Of a DNA stretch of 64,000 nucleotides, positions 1-9,263 are shown piece after piece. Both the position numbers and the translations under genes were made by a program. The stretch comes from JAXGQD01 sp040766665. Lineage in GTDB: Bacteria; Bacillota; Clostridia; Saccharofermentanales; Fastidiosipilaceae. The DNA is taken from NCBI GenBank assembly GCA_040766665.1, contig JAXGQD010000002.1, positions 248,001-312,000 of the forward strand, written 5' to 3'. Every line of letters begins with the position of its first letter. Position 1 is the first letter of the stretch. The notes beneath the pieces are model-generated. The model did not search any database. It saw nothing but the letters and a program-made list of their open reading frames with translations, and was not told where the DNA came from.

Positions 1-1685
1 GCTTGCACTTCAGGGTTATGATGTGACTTGTGTAATACCTGCCGCTCGTCTTCGTCATACAAAGCTTTCATACGTGCAGGACGCGGGTCTTCAGTTAAGC
101 GGGCTTTTGCCGAAACGAAGGACTGACCACCACCATGGATACAGCCGCCCGGGCAGGCCATGATTTCGATGAAATGGTAATCTTTGCTGCCGTCTCTGAC
201 TGCATTGAGCAAGGTCGCCGCATGTTTAACGCTGGAAGCGACCGCAATCTTCAGCTCCGTATCCACACCGTTTACCGGCAAGGTCACACTGGCTTCTTTG
301 ATGCCGTCCATACCGCGTACCGCCTCATAGCGGAATTCCGGTAGATCTTTTTCCAACAAGACATCCGCAGCCGTTCTCAGAGCGGCTTCCATAACGCCGC
401 CTGAGGTGCCGAAGATGACGCCAGCGCCACTGTATTCGCCCAGAAGTCTATCCGGTGTTTCGTCCGGCAGGTCGAGGAATTTGATACCGGCTTGTTTGAT
501 CATATCGCCCAATTCTCTGGTAGTCAGGGAAATGTCGACATCGCGCAGTCCGTCGACAGCCATTTCTGGTCGCTGCGATTCGGTTTTCTTGGAAGTACAG
601 GGCATAACTGAAACGGAAACGATGTTCTTTGGATCGATCCCCTCTTTTTGGGCAAAATACGACTTCACCATCGCTCCCATCATTTGTTGCGGGGATTTGC
701 AGGTGCTGAGGTTTTCCAGGAAATCGGGGTAATACATTTCGCAGAAACGCACCCAACCCGGTGAGCAAGACGTGATGAGCGGCAGTTTGCCGGCATTTAA
801 GCGGGAGAGCAACTCGGTGGCTTCTTCCATGATGGTGAGGTCAGCCGAGAAGTTGGTGTCGAAGACTTTGTCAAAGCCCATGCGTTTGAGGGCGGCGACC
901 ATTTTGCCGGTCACTGGCGTACCGATGGGTAAACCGAATTCTTCGCCCAGTGAAGCCCTGACTGCCGGAGCAGTCTGAACGACGACGTACTTTTCAGGAT
1001 CCTCAATGGCGTTCCACACTTCCTCAATATAAGGTTTCTCGCGCAGGGCGGCGACGGGACAGGCTTCGATGCACTGCCCGCAATAAATGCAGTTGACGTC
1101 ACGCATGCTGTAGTCAAAGGCCGGAGCCACGTCGGTGCCGAATCCACGGTGGGTAAAGTCCAGCACACCGATGCCCTGGACGTTGCGGCAGGTGTTGACG
1201 CAGCGTCCGCAGAGGATACATTTACTCGAATCGCGGATGATGGAATAGGAGAAATCATCGATATGTGGATTTCTCTTTTCGCCTTCATATCGGACCATGT
1301 TGACATCGCGCTCATCGCAGAGTTTTTGCAGTTCACAGGTGCCGTTGCGTTTGCAGCTTAGGCACTCACGGTTGTGATTGGCCAAAATGAGTTCCAGGTT
1401 CATGCGCACGGCTTTGCGCACGCGGTTGGTATTGGTTTTCACCTTCATGCCTTCGGCGACTTTTAGGACGCAGGAGGCCGAGAGCGCTTTCGGGGCGCGC
1501 CCGTTTTGTTCCACTTCCACCACGCAGACGCGGCAGGCAGCGATTTCGTTGAGGTCTTTGAGATAACAAAGGGTCGGGATATCAAATCCGGCTTCGCGGG
1601 CAGCCAGTAATACGGTGTAGCTGCTCGGTACGGTCACCGGAACGTTGTTGATGGTCAGATTGACCATTTTTTCCTGTTCAGCCAT
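1..1685 (-). CDS. hydA: [FeFe] hydrogenase catalytic subunit HydA/HndD (3' end outside window)
   Basis: This is the catalytic subunit of a multimeric, NAD(P)-linked, probably electron-bifurcating [FeFe] hydrogenase. About 561 residues are visible from an ATG at 1685, preceded by AAGGAGG. Reading inward there is an N-terminal [2Fe-2S] ferredoxin-like domain, a His/Cys cluster segment (ECLSCKRNGTCELQ), two [4Fe-4S] motifs (CILCGRCVNTC and CIYCGQCIEAC), then the H-cluster domain. All three H-cluster signatures are present: TSCSPGW (about 755-775), MPCTSKK (about 585-605) and MACPGGCIHGGGQ (about 125-165). The frame runs off the window without a stop. It lies 10 nt downstream of hydB, so hydC-hydB-hydA form one operon. 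The subunit set resembles Thermotoga HydABC and Desulfovibrio HndABCD; which cofactor it uses cannot be read from the sequence. Confidence 0.96.
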   Translation of the reverse strand, partial: MAEQEKMVNLTINNVPVTVPSSYTVLLAAREAGFDIPTLCYLKDLNEIAACRVCVVEVEQNGRAPKALSASCVLKVAEGMKVKTNTNRVRKAVRMNLELILANHNRECLSCKRNGTCELQKLCDERDVNMVRYEGEKRNPHIDDFSYSIIRDSSKCILCGRCVNTCRNVQGIGVLDFTHRGFGTDVAPAFDYSMRDVNCIYCGQCIEACPVAALREKPYIEEVWNAIEDPEKYVVVQTAPAVRASLGEEFGLPIGTPVTGKMVAALKRMGFDKVFDTNFSADLTIMEEATELLSRLNAGKLPLITSCSPGWVRFCEMYYPDFLENLSTCKSPQQMMGAMVKSYFAQKEGIDPKNIVSVSVMPCTSKKTESQRPEMAVDGLRDVDISLTTRELGDMIKQAGIKFLDLPDETPDRLLGEYSGAGVIFGTSGGVMEAALRTAADVLLEKDLPEFRYEAVRGMDGIKEASVTLPVNGVDTELKIAVASSVKHAATLLNAVRDGSKDYHFIEIMACPGGCIHGGGQSFVSAKARLTEDPRPARMKALYDEDERQVLHKSHHNPEVQ

Positions 1686-1695
1686 TTTTTCCTCC

Positions 1696-3684
1696 TTATC
1701 GCGTCACGATGGCATCGAAGGCACAGCCTTCAACACAAGCGCCACAACGGATACAGATGTCCTGGTCGATGTGGTGCAGTTCACGCGCAGTTCCGGAAAT
1801 CGCCTTGACCGGGCAATAGCGTACGCACTTGGTACAGCCGCGGCAGTTTTCCGTGATGTAGTAGCCGAGCAGGCCTTTACAAACATGCGAGGGACAAGAT
1901 TTGTCTTCTACGTGCGCCAAATATTCATCTTTGAAATGCTTGATGGTACTGAGTACTGGGTTCGGGGCAGTCTGGCCGAGGGCACAGAGTGAGCTTTGAC
2001 TGACATGGATGGCCAGCTCTTCGAGCAGCTCCAAATCGTCCATGGTCGCATGGCCGTTGGTGATTTTATCGAGGATTTCCAACATGCGCTTTGTGCCTTC
2101 ACGGCAGGGCACACACTGGCCGCAGGATTCGTCGACGGTGAAGTCCAAGAAGAAGCGGGCAATGTCCACCATACAGTTGTCTTCGTCCATGACGATCATG
2201 CCGCCGGAGCCCATCATTGAGCCAATGGCAACGAGGTTGTCAAAATCAATCGGCACATCGAGGTCGGCTGCCGTGATGCAACCGCCTGAAGGTCCGCCGG
2301 TTTGTACGGCTTTAAACTTTTTACCTTTAGGACAATTACCGCCGATGTCTTCGATAATCTCGCGCAGGCTGATGCCCATCGGGACTTCGATGAGACCGGT
2401 GTTGGTAATTTTTCCACCCAGGGCAAAAACCTTTGTGCCGGGTGAGCGCTCAGTACCGAAGCCTTTGAACCAATCGGCGCCGTTACGGATAATGGGAGCA
2501 ATATTCGCCAAAGTCTCCACATTATTGATAACGGTCGGTTTGCCCCAGAGGCCTTTTTCTGCCGGGAAGGGCGGTTTGTTGCGCGGCATGCCGCGTTTGC
2601 CCTCAACGGAGGCAATCAGTGCGGTTTCTTCACCGCACACAAATGCACCGGCGCCGAGACGGATGTCGATGTCAAAGTTAAAACCGGAATCGAGGATGTT
2701 TTCGCCCAAGAGTCCCAGTTCTTTGGCCTGTTCAATGGCCATGTTCAGGCGCTTCACGGCAACGGGGTATTCGGCACGGACATAGATGATGCCTTGGTTG
2801 GCACCGATGGCGTAACCGCCAATGGTCATGGCTTCCAGGACGGCATGAGGGTCGCCTTCAAGGACGGCTCTGTCCATGAAAGCACCGGGATCACCTTCGT
2901 CCGCATTGCAGATGAAGTATTTTTGATCGGCTTGATTATTGGCGGCGAACTGCCACTTACGACCGGTCGGGAAACCCGCACCGCCGCGGCCGCGCAGGCC
3001 GGAAGCGCTGATCAGGTCGATGACGTCCTGGGGGCTCATTTTGCCAACGACTTTATTCAAGGCCTGATAACCGTCAACTGCAATATAGTCGTTGATGTCT
3101 TCGGGATTGATGACACCGCAGTTCTTGAGCACGATGCGTTCCTGCTTGCGATAGAAGGGCAGATCTTCTAACTTAATGGCGATTTCAGGAATCTCGATTT
3201 CAAGTACAAGATCCTTTTCGCTGACTTCAACAGTCTCTTCCGATTCGGGATACTCACTGGCCAGACGGTCTTGTGTGAGTTGCAGGAACTCGTGTTCCTT
3301 GCCGACCTCGTCGTCATGTTTTTCGTAAACCAGTTCGTTGAGCGTATAGCGCAAGGCCGGTTTATGCTTCAACAGATGCTCCACCGTGATTTCTGCGGCT
3401 TTGGCCGGATCCACATGGATATAGGTGGTGCGTTCACCCTCTGGTGAATAGACCTCGACGATAGGCTCGTAGATACACATACCCACACAACCGGTCACTT
3501 CCAGCGTGATGTCGGGGACTTCCAGGATTTCGATTTCTTTTTTGATGGCGGCATGTACTTTTGCCGCACCGGCGGAGAGACCGCAGGTCGCCATACCGAC
3601 GACGACACGATAACCTTTGGGGCTCATCAGTGTTTCGTGATTGGCCGCACGTTTTTCATTTAATGTTTGTTCAGATAGCCTCAT
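1696..3684 (-). CDS. hydB: Hydrogenase NADH/flavin subunit HydB (NuoF-like)
   Basis: This 662-residue protein is the NADH-oxidising, FMN-carrying subunit of the hydrogenase. An N-terminal thioredoxin-like [2Fe-2S] domain (cysteines near residues 34, 66 and 70) is followed by the NuoF core with the glycine-rich GRGGAGFPTGRKW motif. Next comes a [4Fe-4S] site (ESCGQCVPCREGTKRM) and two C-terminal ferredoxin-type [4Fe-4S] motifs (CRGCTKCVRYCP and CIRCGACVEGC). Extra iron-sulfur domains at both ends are typical of bifurcating HydB rather than of complex I NuoF. Its ATG overlaps the end of hydC by 14 nt, suggesting coupled translation. An internal start at residue 20 (MSPKGY) is possible but would abandon that overlap. 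Confidence 0.95.
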   Translation of the reverse strand: MRLSEQTLNEKRAANHETLMSPKGYRVVVGMATCGLSAGAAKVHAAIKKEIEILEVPDITLEVTGCVGMCIYEPIVEVYSPEGERTTYIHVDPAKAAEITVEHLLKHKPALRYTLNELVYEKHDDEVGKEHEFLQLTQDRLASEYPESEETVEVSEKDLVLEIEIPEIAIKLEDLPFYRKQERIVLKNCGVINPEDINDYIAVDGYQALNKVVGKMSPQDVIDLISASGLRGRGGAGFPTGRKWQFAANNQADQKYFICNADEGDPGAFMDRAVLEGDPHAVLEAMTIGGYAIGANQGIIYVRAEYPVAVKRLNMAIEQAKELGLLGENILDSGFNFDIDIRLGAGAFVCGEETALIASVEGKRGMPRNKPPFPAEKGLWGKPTVINNVETLANIAPIIRNGADWFKGFGTERSPGTKVFALGGKITNTGLIEVPMGISLREIIEDIGGNCPKGKKFKAVQTGGPSGGCITAADLDVPIDFDNLVAIGSMMGSGGMIVMDEDNCMVDIARFFLDFTVDESCGQCVPCREGTKRMLEILDKITNGHATMDDLELLEELAIHVSQSSLCALGQTAPNPVLSTIKHFKDEYLAHVEDKSCPSHVCKGLLGYYITENCRGCTKCVRYCPVKAISGTARELHHIDQDICIRCGACVEGCAFDAIVTR

Positions 3685-4201
3685 CCACTTCAGCCTCCAT
3701 TTCGCGGTAACGATTGAGGATGACTTCCAGCTCGTCCAGTTTCACCAGATTGGCGTAAACGTCCTCATCAATCATCATGACCGGTGCCAAACCACAGCAG
3801 CCGAGACAACGGGTTGCTTCAAGTGTGAAAAGCCCGTCCTCGGTCGTTTTTCCGACCTCGACATCCAGGATGCTCGAAACTTTATCCAAGACCTTCTGCG
3901 CGCCCTTTACGTAGCAAGCAGTACCCAGGCAAACGTTGATCTGATGTTTGCCCTTCGGCTCAGTCGTAAACTGGCTGTAGAAAGTGGTGACGCCATAAAG
4001 TTCGGCCACATTTTCACCGGTTTTTTCAGCGATAAATTTATGTACTTCAAGCGGCAAGAAACCGAAAATTTTCTGTGCTTCTTGGAGCACCGCCATCGCT
4101 ATGCCTTTTTTTCCTTTCTGCTGCTTGATAAAGGATTCAAGATCAGCGTACCTCGGATCATCCGAGGCAATTCTTGTACAGGTGCATTGACTAGTCTCCA
4201 T
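3671..4201 (-). CDS. hydC: Hydrogenase NuoE-like [2Fe-2S] subunit HydC
   Basis: This 176-residue NuoE/HndA-type subunit carries one [2Fe-2S] cluster in a thioredoxin-like fold. The ligands are visible as CLGTACYVKGA and TRCLGCCG. An N-terminal helical region precedes them (LQEAQKIFGFLPLEV and FIAEKTGENVAELYGVTTFY, a standard NuoE stretch). It is the first gene of the hydCBA operon, with AAAGGGG about nine bases before the ATG. In the family this subunit passes electrons between the flavin subunit and the rest of the complex. Length and motifs are normal for the family. Confidence 0.95.
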   Translation of the reverse strand: METSQCTCTRIASDDPRYADLESFIKQQKGKKGIAMAVLQEAQKIFGFLPLEVHKFIAEKTGENVAELYGVTTFYSQFTTEPKGKHQINVCLGTACYVKGAQKVLDKVSSILDVEVGKTTEDGLFTLEATRCLGCCGLAPVMMIDEDVYANLVKLDELEVILNRYREMEAEVDEAI

Positions 4202-4245
4202 CGGATTACTTCCCCTTTCATGGGATATTTTGTTCCACCCTATTG

Positions 4246-4275
4246 ATTATATGAGCGTTTCGACGGAAATACAAA
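4246..4275 (-). promoter_or_regulatory. Possible promoter of the hydCBA operon
   Basis: On the minus strand a perfect TATAAT (4246-4251) lies 18 nt from a weak -35 (TTTGTA, 4270-4275). It is 45 nt upstream of the hydC start codon. I saw no clear Rex-type palindrome. The rest of the 375-bp divergent gap up to gltB is A/T-rich and holds the gltB control region. Confidence 0.45.
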
Positions 4276-4474
4276 GACATTTTGCCCTATTTTAGGTAAA
4301 ACTGGCCATTCGCTAAAAATTAAGCAAGAATACGTAAATAAAAGCGTAAATACCATTCTAAAAGGGCTTTCACAGCACAAGAAATTGATAATTTTTTAGT
4401 TGGCAAAATCCACCACTGCCCTACTTGCACAAATAATCTATTAAAAACGTTCAAAAAAATAAATTGTCCGGGCT

Positions 4475-4503
4475 TTGACAGCAAAAAAACTTTTTGCCAT
4501 AAT
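4475..4503 (+). promoter_or_regulatory. gltB promoter with palindromic spacer
   Basis: A consensus TTGACA (4475-4480) and CATAAT (4498-4503) are separated by exactly 17 nt. The spacer itself is an inverted repeat (GCAAAAA-AAC-TTTTTGC), so it may also be an operator. The predicted transcript would begin near 4510, about ten bases before the regulatory hairpin. Confidence 0.8.
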
Positions 4504-4519
4504 TTTTCTAAGTATCGAA

Positions 4520-4533
4520 GGACAATGGCGTCC
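4520..4533 (+). promoter_or_regulatory. ANTAR-type RNA hairpin in the gltB leader
   Basis: GGAC-AATGGC-GTCC forms a four-pair stem closing a hexaloop with A at position 1 and G at position 4. That is the loop pattern recognised by ANTAR-domain antiterminators. Its 3' half (4527-4533) is also the start of the terminator's 5' arm, so the two structures exclude each other. The same loop occurs before glnN. The second hairpin usual for ANTAR sites was not found downstream of the predicted transcript start. Confidence 0.65.
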
Positions 4534-4562
4534 GGGCGTAAAGCTCGGCGCCTTTTTGTTTT
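4527..4562 (+). terminator. Intrinsic terminator in the gltB leader (attenuator)
   Basis: The arms GGCGTCCGGGC (4527-4537) and GCTCGGCGCC (4543-4552) pair with one bulge around a GTAAA loop. A T-rich tract TTTTTGTTTT follows. It sits between the promoter and the gltB start codon, so it must be read through or disrupted for expression. Confidence 0.75.
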
Positions 4563-4576
4563 ATGGGGTGACAGAG

Positions 4577-7500
4577 ATGTACAAGATAAGCGTAGAAAAA
4601 CAAGGGCTCTATGATCCGCGTTACGAACATGACGCCTGTGGCATGGGCTTTGTGGTTAATGTGGACGGAAAAAAATCACGTGAAATCATCGATGACGCAC
4701 TGACCATATTGGAAAATCTCGACCACCGCGGTGCCAAAGGGGCGGACGAAAACACCGGTGATGGTGCCGGAATCATGGTGCAGATTCCACATACTTTCTT
4801 TAAACGTGACTGTGCCGTCTTGGGTTTTGATTTGCCGGAGCCCGGCTTTTACGGCGTGGGGATGATTTTTGCCCATCGCTACGATGACTTTAGACGTGAG
4901 CAAATCGCGCAGTTCGAAGCAATCGTGGCAGAGCAAGGGCAAAAAGTCCTGGGTTGGCGTGAGGTGCCGGTCGACAAAACGGTCATCGGCAAAGCCGCTT
5001 TGGCCGTGCTGCCGCGCTTCATCCAAGTTTTTATTGCGGCTGATGAGACGATAAAAAACGCCGCTGATTTTGAACGCCGGCTTTACATCATTCGTAAACA
5101 AGCGGAAAAACGCATCGTGCCGGACAGCCGCGAAATCGGCAGTAATTTTTATTTGCTCAGCCTTTCCTGTCAGACAATAGTCTATAAAGGCATGCTGACT
5201 GCGCCACAGCTACGCCATTTTTACCTGGATCTTTCCGATCTCGATTTTACTTCCGCCATCGCCCTGGTCCACTCCCGCTTTTCAACCAACACCTTCCCCA
5301 GCTGGGAACGCGCTCATCCCAATCGTTTGACGGTGCACAACGGCGAAATCAATACCATTCGCGGCAATGTCAACTGGATGCGCGCCAGACAAAAGCGCCT
5401 TAAATCCGCATTATTCGACGAACTCAGCCAGGTCTACCCCATTATTGATGAGACGGGCTCGGACTCCTCCATGTTTGATAATTGTCTGGAATTTCTCTAT
5501 CTGACGGGCAGGTCCCTACCCCATGCGGTAATGATGCTGATCCCCGAACCCTGGGAAAAGAACCCCCTGATGTCCGCAGAGAAACAAGCTTTCTATGCCT
5601 ACCACCAGTGCCTCATGGAACCCTGGGACGGACCGGCCGCCATTGGTTTTACAGACGGTAAACAAGTCGGTGCGGTCTTGGATCGTAACGGCCTGAGACC
5701 GGCACGTTACTACGTCACGAAACAGGGCAAGCTGATTATGGCTTCGGAAGTCGGTGTCCTCTCCATCCGCGAAGCAGACATCGTGCATAAAGGCAGGCTT
5801 GAGCCCGGCAAAATGCTGCTCATCGACACCGAACAAAAACGCATCATCCCCGATGAAGAAATCAAAGACCAGGTGGCCTCTGCCCTCCCCTACGGAAAAT
5901 GGGTCAAAGAAAAGGTTCAATCCTTGGAACAGTTACTTGATACAGCAAGCAAGCAAGATACAGTGTCCACTCTGCCTTCCTCGGCTCCACTTGATGCGGA
6001 AACATTGCTGCGTTTGCAGAAAATGTTCGGCTATACTCAGGAAGATTTGTATAAAACCATTTTACCGCTGGCCCTAAACGGTGAAGACCCCTTGGGCTCC
6101 ATGGGGATGGATGTGCCGCTTGCTGTCTTGTCAGATAAGCCGCAACTACTTTTTATGTACTTCAAACAGCTCTTCGCTCAGGTTACCAATCCACCCATAG
6201 ACGGGATCAGGGAAGCCCTGGTCACTTCTTCCACCCTCGTTCTGGGAGATACCGGTAGGCTATTGGATGAGGCGGCACAAGAGGCGACACAAAATGTTGA
6301 AGCGCCTTCACCCTTACAGTCTTGCGTGGTTTTACCCCACCCTTTGCTTGATGCAGAGGGCTTTGCCGCTTTGACCCAGGCCGCTGACAGTCCCTTTAAA
6401 ATCGCCACACTTTCAACGCTTTACGACGTCAACGGGGGTGAAGCGGCTATGGAGCGCAGTCTCGAAAAGCTCTTCCGTAAAGCGGAACAGGCGATTGCCG
6501 ACACTTGCAATCTTATTGTCCTCTCCGACCGTGGCGCAGACCGCAGCAAAGCGGCTCTACCCTCCTTACTGGCGGTTTCCGCTCTTCACCACCATCTGAT
6601 CCGACAGGAAGTACGCACCAATATCGGCATCGTATTAGAATCAGCGGAGCCCCGCGAAGTCCATCATTTCTGCACCCTCGTCGGCTACGGAGTAACAGCC
6701 GTCTACCCCTACCTGGCTTTACAGAGCGTCGCTGATTTACAGGCCAAAGCGCTTATACCCGGACAGACAGTTAAGGAAGCCCAGGCACACTACATCAAAG
6801 GCATTGTTAAAGGCATGATGAAGGTCATCAGCAAGATGGGCATTTCCACCATGCGCTCTTATCAGGCTGCACAGATTTTCGAAGCAGTCGGCTTGCAACA
6901 AAAATTCGTTGATAAATACTTCACTTCAACGGCTTCCCGACTGCAAGGCATCGGTATGAGAGAGATTGCCGAAGACTATGCCAGTCAACATCGTTCAGCC
7001 TTTCCCGAGACCGATTTGCACTACGACAGCCTGGATTCAGGCGGGGTCTTTCAGTGCGTACACGAAGGTGAGAGCCACCTATATAGACCGGAGACCGTAT
7101 ACCTCTTGCAACGAGCCGTACGTGAGGGTGATTATCAACTTTATAAGGATTTTGCCGCCAAAATCAGCGCAGAGGCTGAAATGAACCTACGCAGCCTTCT
7201 TGATTTCGACTATAGTTCGGCAAAAGCCGTGCCGATTGAAGAAGTCGAGCCCGTTTCCTCCATCGTGAAACGCTTTAAAACCGGTGCCATGTCCTATGGT
7301 TCCATATCTAGAGCAGCACATGAGACCTTGGCCATCGCCATGAACAGATTGGGCGGTCGCAGCAATACCGGCGAAGGGGGCGAAGATCCGCAACGCTTCA
7401 AATTACTGGATAATGGGGACTCAAAAATGTCGGCCATCAAACAGGTGGCTTCTGGGCGTTTTGGTGTGACCATCGACTATTTACTGCACGCCAACGAAAT

Positions 7501-9217
7501 TCAGATCAAAATGGCACAGGGAGCAAAACCCGGCGAAGGCGGCCAGTTGCCCGGTTCCAAGGTCTATCCGCAAATCGGCGAAACCCGTCATTCGACGCCC
7601 GGGGTCGGCCTGATTTCGCCTCCCCCACATCACGATATTTATTCTATTGAGGATTTGGCTGAGCTCATCCTGGATCTGAAGACAGCCAACCCCGCGGCAC
7701 GCATCAGCGTCAAGCTGGTTTCGGAAGTGGGTGTCGGCACCATCGCCGCCGGTGTGGCAAAAGGCAAAGCCGATGTGATTCTCATCAGCGGCTATGAGGG
7801 CGGAACCGGGGCGGCACCCCGGACCTCGATTAAAAATGCCGGACTGCCCTGGGAACTGGGCTTGGCTGAGGCCCATCAGACGCTGATTCTCAATGGTCTG
7901 CGTGATCGCGTCGCATTGGAAACGGACGGCAAGTTACTTTGTGGTCGCGACGTGGTGATTGCCGCTTTGTTGGGCGCCGATGAGTTTGGTTTTGCCACCA
8001 CACCGCTGATTGCCCTGGGTTGTGTGATGATGCGGGTCTGTGACCTCAACACCTGCCCGGTCGGAGTCGCTACACATGATGAACGCTTGACCTCCCTCTT
8101 TCAAGGTAAGCCGGAACACGTCGTTAATCTGATGCAATTTATTGCCCAGGATATGCGGGAAATCATGGCTAAATTGGGCTTCCGCACAGTGGACGAGATG
8201 GTCGGCCGCGCCGATCGCCTGCGTCCGCAGAACCTGCCGCAGCGGCGTAAAGCACTGAAACTGGACCTCTCTCCTTTGCTCTATCAACCTTATTTGGATT
8301 CCGCCAAACAGCGTTACCACAGCAGCACGCAGGACCACCAATTGGAGCGCTCGCTCGATGCCAAAAAGCTCTTGCGTATGTGTAAACCGGCGCTCGAAGA
8401 AGGAAAGCCGGTGGTTGCGAAACTGGCCATCCGTAATACGGACCGCGTGGTCGGAACCGGCCTGGGCAGTGCGGTCTGTAAGAAATACGGAGCGCAGGGG
8501 TTGCCGGAGGATACCATACAGCTCAGTTTTGAAGGTTCAGCAGGTCAAAGCTTTGGGGCTTTTGTGCCGCAGGGCATGCGCTTAAGTCTGGAAGGAGACG
8601 CCAATGACTACATCGGTAAAGGTCTTTCAGGTGGCAAAATCATCGTCTACCCTTCGCGCGACTCCGAACTCAAAGCAGAAGAAAACATCCTGATCGGTAA
8701 CGTGGCTTTTTACGGGGCGACTTCCGGCAGTGCCTATATCAACGGTGTCGCCGGTGAACGTTTCTGCGTCCGTAACTCCGGCGTGGAAGCTGTCGTAGAG
8801 GGAGTCGGTGACCATGGTTGTGAATACATGACCGGTGGCCGCGTCCTGGTCCTCGGTAAAGTGGGGCGCAATTTTGCTGCAGGTATGTCCGGCGGTATCG
8901 CATATGTGCTGGATTTACAGCCGGAACTCTGCAATCTGGGGGCCGACGAACTCTCACAGGTCGCAGCCGATTCGGATGATCTGCAATGGATCAAGGATAA
9001 AATCAGCACACATTGGGCGCTTACCGGGAGTCAACAAGCTGAGCGTATCTTAGAGGACTGGCCTGCATATGCCGGACGTTTTACTAAAGTTTATCCGCGC
9101 GAGTATCGGCTGATGCAAGAGGAAATCAGCAGGGCATTGAGCAGTGGCCTAGATCGTACGGCGGCGGTAAATTTTGCCTTTAAACAACTCTTGCTCACAC
9201 GGGATGTCAAACACTGA
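4577..9217 (+). CDS. gltB: Glutamate synthase large subunit GltB
   Basis: The large subunit of glutamate synthase makes two glutamates from glutamine and 2-oxoglutarate. The ATG at 4577 is chosen because it gives a short propeptide ending before the catalytic Cys21 (EHDACGMGF), the N-terminal nucleophile of the class II amidotransferase domain. An earlier in-frame start at 4475 would lie in the promoter. The 1546 residues then hold a central domain, the FMN-binding synthase domain (TGEGGEDP, about residue 930), the [3Fe-4S] ligands (CVMMRVCDLNTC) and a C-terminal glycine-rich GXGXG domain. gltD follows after 46 nt. The leader structure suggests control by the ANTAR regulator encoded at 10746-11318. 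Confidence 0.97.
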   Translation: MYKISVEKQGLYDPRYEHDACGMGFVVNVDGKKSREIIDDALTILENLDHRGAKGADENTGDGAGIMVQIPHTFFKRDCAVLGFDLPEPGFYGVGMIFAHRYDDFRREQIAQFEAIVAEQGQKVLGWREVPVDKTVIGKAALAVLPRFIQVFIAADETIKNAADFERRLYIIRKQAEKRIVPDSREIGSNFYLLSLSCQTIVYKGMLTAPQLRHFYLDLSDLDFTSAIALVHSRFSTNTFPSWERAHPNRLTVHNGEINTIRGNVNWMRARQKRLKSALFDELSQVYPIIDETGSDSSMFDNCLEFLYLTGRSLPHAVMMLIPEPWEKNPLMSAEKQAFYAYHQCLMEPWDGPAAIGFTDGKQVGAVLDRNGLRPARYYVTKQGKLIMASEVGVLSIREADIVHKGRLEPGKMLLIDTEQKRIIPDEEIKDQVASALPYGKWVKEKVQSLEQLLDTASKQDTVSTLPSSAPLDAETLLRLQKMFGYTQEDLYKTILPLALNGEDPLGSMGMDVPLAVLSDKPQLLFMYFKQLFAQVTNPPIDGIREALVTSSTLVLGDTGRLLDEAAQEATQNVEAPSPLQSCVVLPHPLLDAEGFAALTQAADSPFKIATLSTLYDVNGGEAAMERSLEKLFRKAEQAIADTCNLIVLSDRGADRSKAALPSLLAVSALHHHLIRQEVRTNIGIVLESAEPREVHHFCTLVGYGVTAVYPYLALQSVADLQAKALIPGQTVKEAQAHYIKGIVKGMMKVISKMGISTMRSYQAAQIFEAVGLQQKFVDKYFTSTASRLQGIGMREIAEDYASQHRSAFPETDLHYDSLDSGGVFQCVHEGESHLYRPETVYLLQRAVREGDYQLYKDFAAKISAEAEMNLRSLLDFDYSSAKAVPIEEVEPVSSIVKRFKTGAMSYGSISRAAHETLAIAMNRLGGRSNTGEGGEDPQRFKLLDNGDSKMSAIKQVASGRFGVTIDYLLHANEIQIKMAQGAKPGEGGQLPGSKVYPQIGETRHSTPGVGLISPPPHHDIYSIEDLAELILDLKTANPAARISVKLVSEVGVGTIAAGVAKGKADVILISGYEGGTGAAPRTSIKNAGLPWELGLAEAHQTLILNGLRDRVALETDGKLLCGRDVVIAALLGADEFGFATTPLIALGCVMMRVCDLNTCPVGVATHDERLTSLFQGKPEHVVNLMQFIAQDMREIMAKLGFRTVDEMVGRADRLRPQNLPQRRKALKLDLSPLLYQPYLDSAKQRYHSSTQDHQLERSLDAKKLLRMCKPALEEGKPVVAKLAIRNTDRVVGTGLGSAVCKKYGAQGLPEDTIQLSFEGSAGQSFGAFVPQGMRLSLEGDANDYIGKGLSGGKIIVYPSRDSELKAEENILIGNVAFYGATSGSAYINGVAGERFCVRNSGVEAVVEGVGDHGCEYMTGGRVLVLGKVGRNFAAGMSGGIAYVLDLQPELCNLGADELSQVAADSDDLQWIKDKISTHWALTGSQQAERILEDWPAYAGRFTKVYPREYRLMQEEISRALSSGLDRTAAVNFAFKQLLLTRDVKH

Positions 9218-9263
9218 TGGGCAACGACCTTGTTTGTATCGTTATCACAAAGGAGAAAAGCAA

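Noticed and set aside
2009..2785. Long plus-strand open frame inside hydB
   Set aside because: It is the reverse shadow of the well-conserved hydB gene and encodes a low-complexity sequence with no family resemblance.
4210..4470. Rex-type operator upstream of hydC
   Set aside because: No TTGTTAA-N4-TTAACAA-like palindrome was found, so redox control of the hydrogenase cannot be claimed from the sequence.
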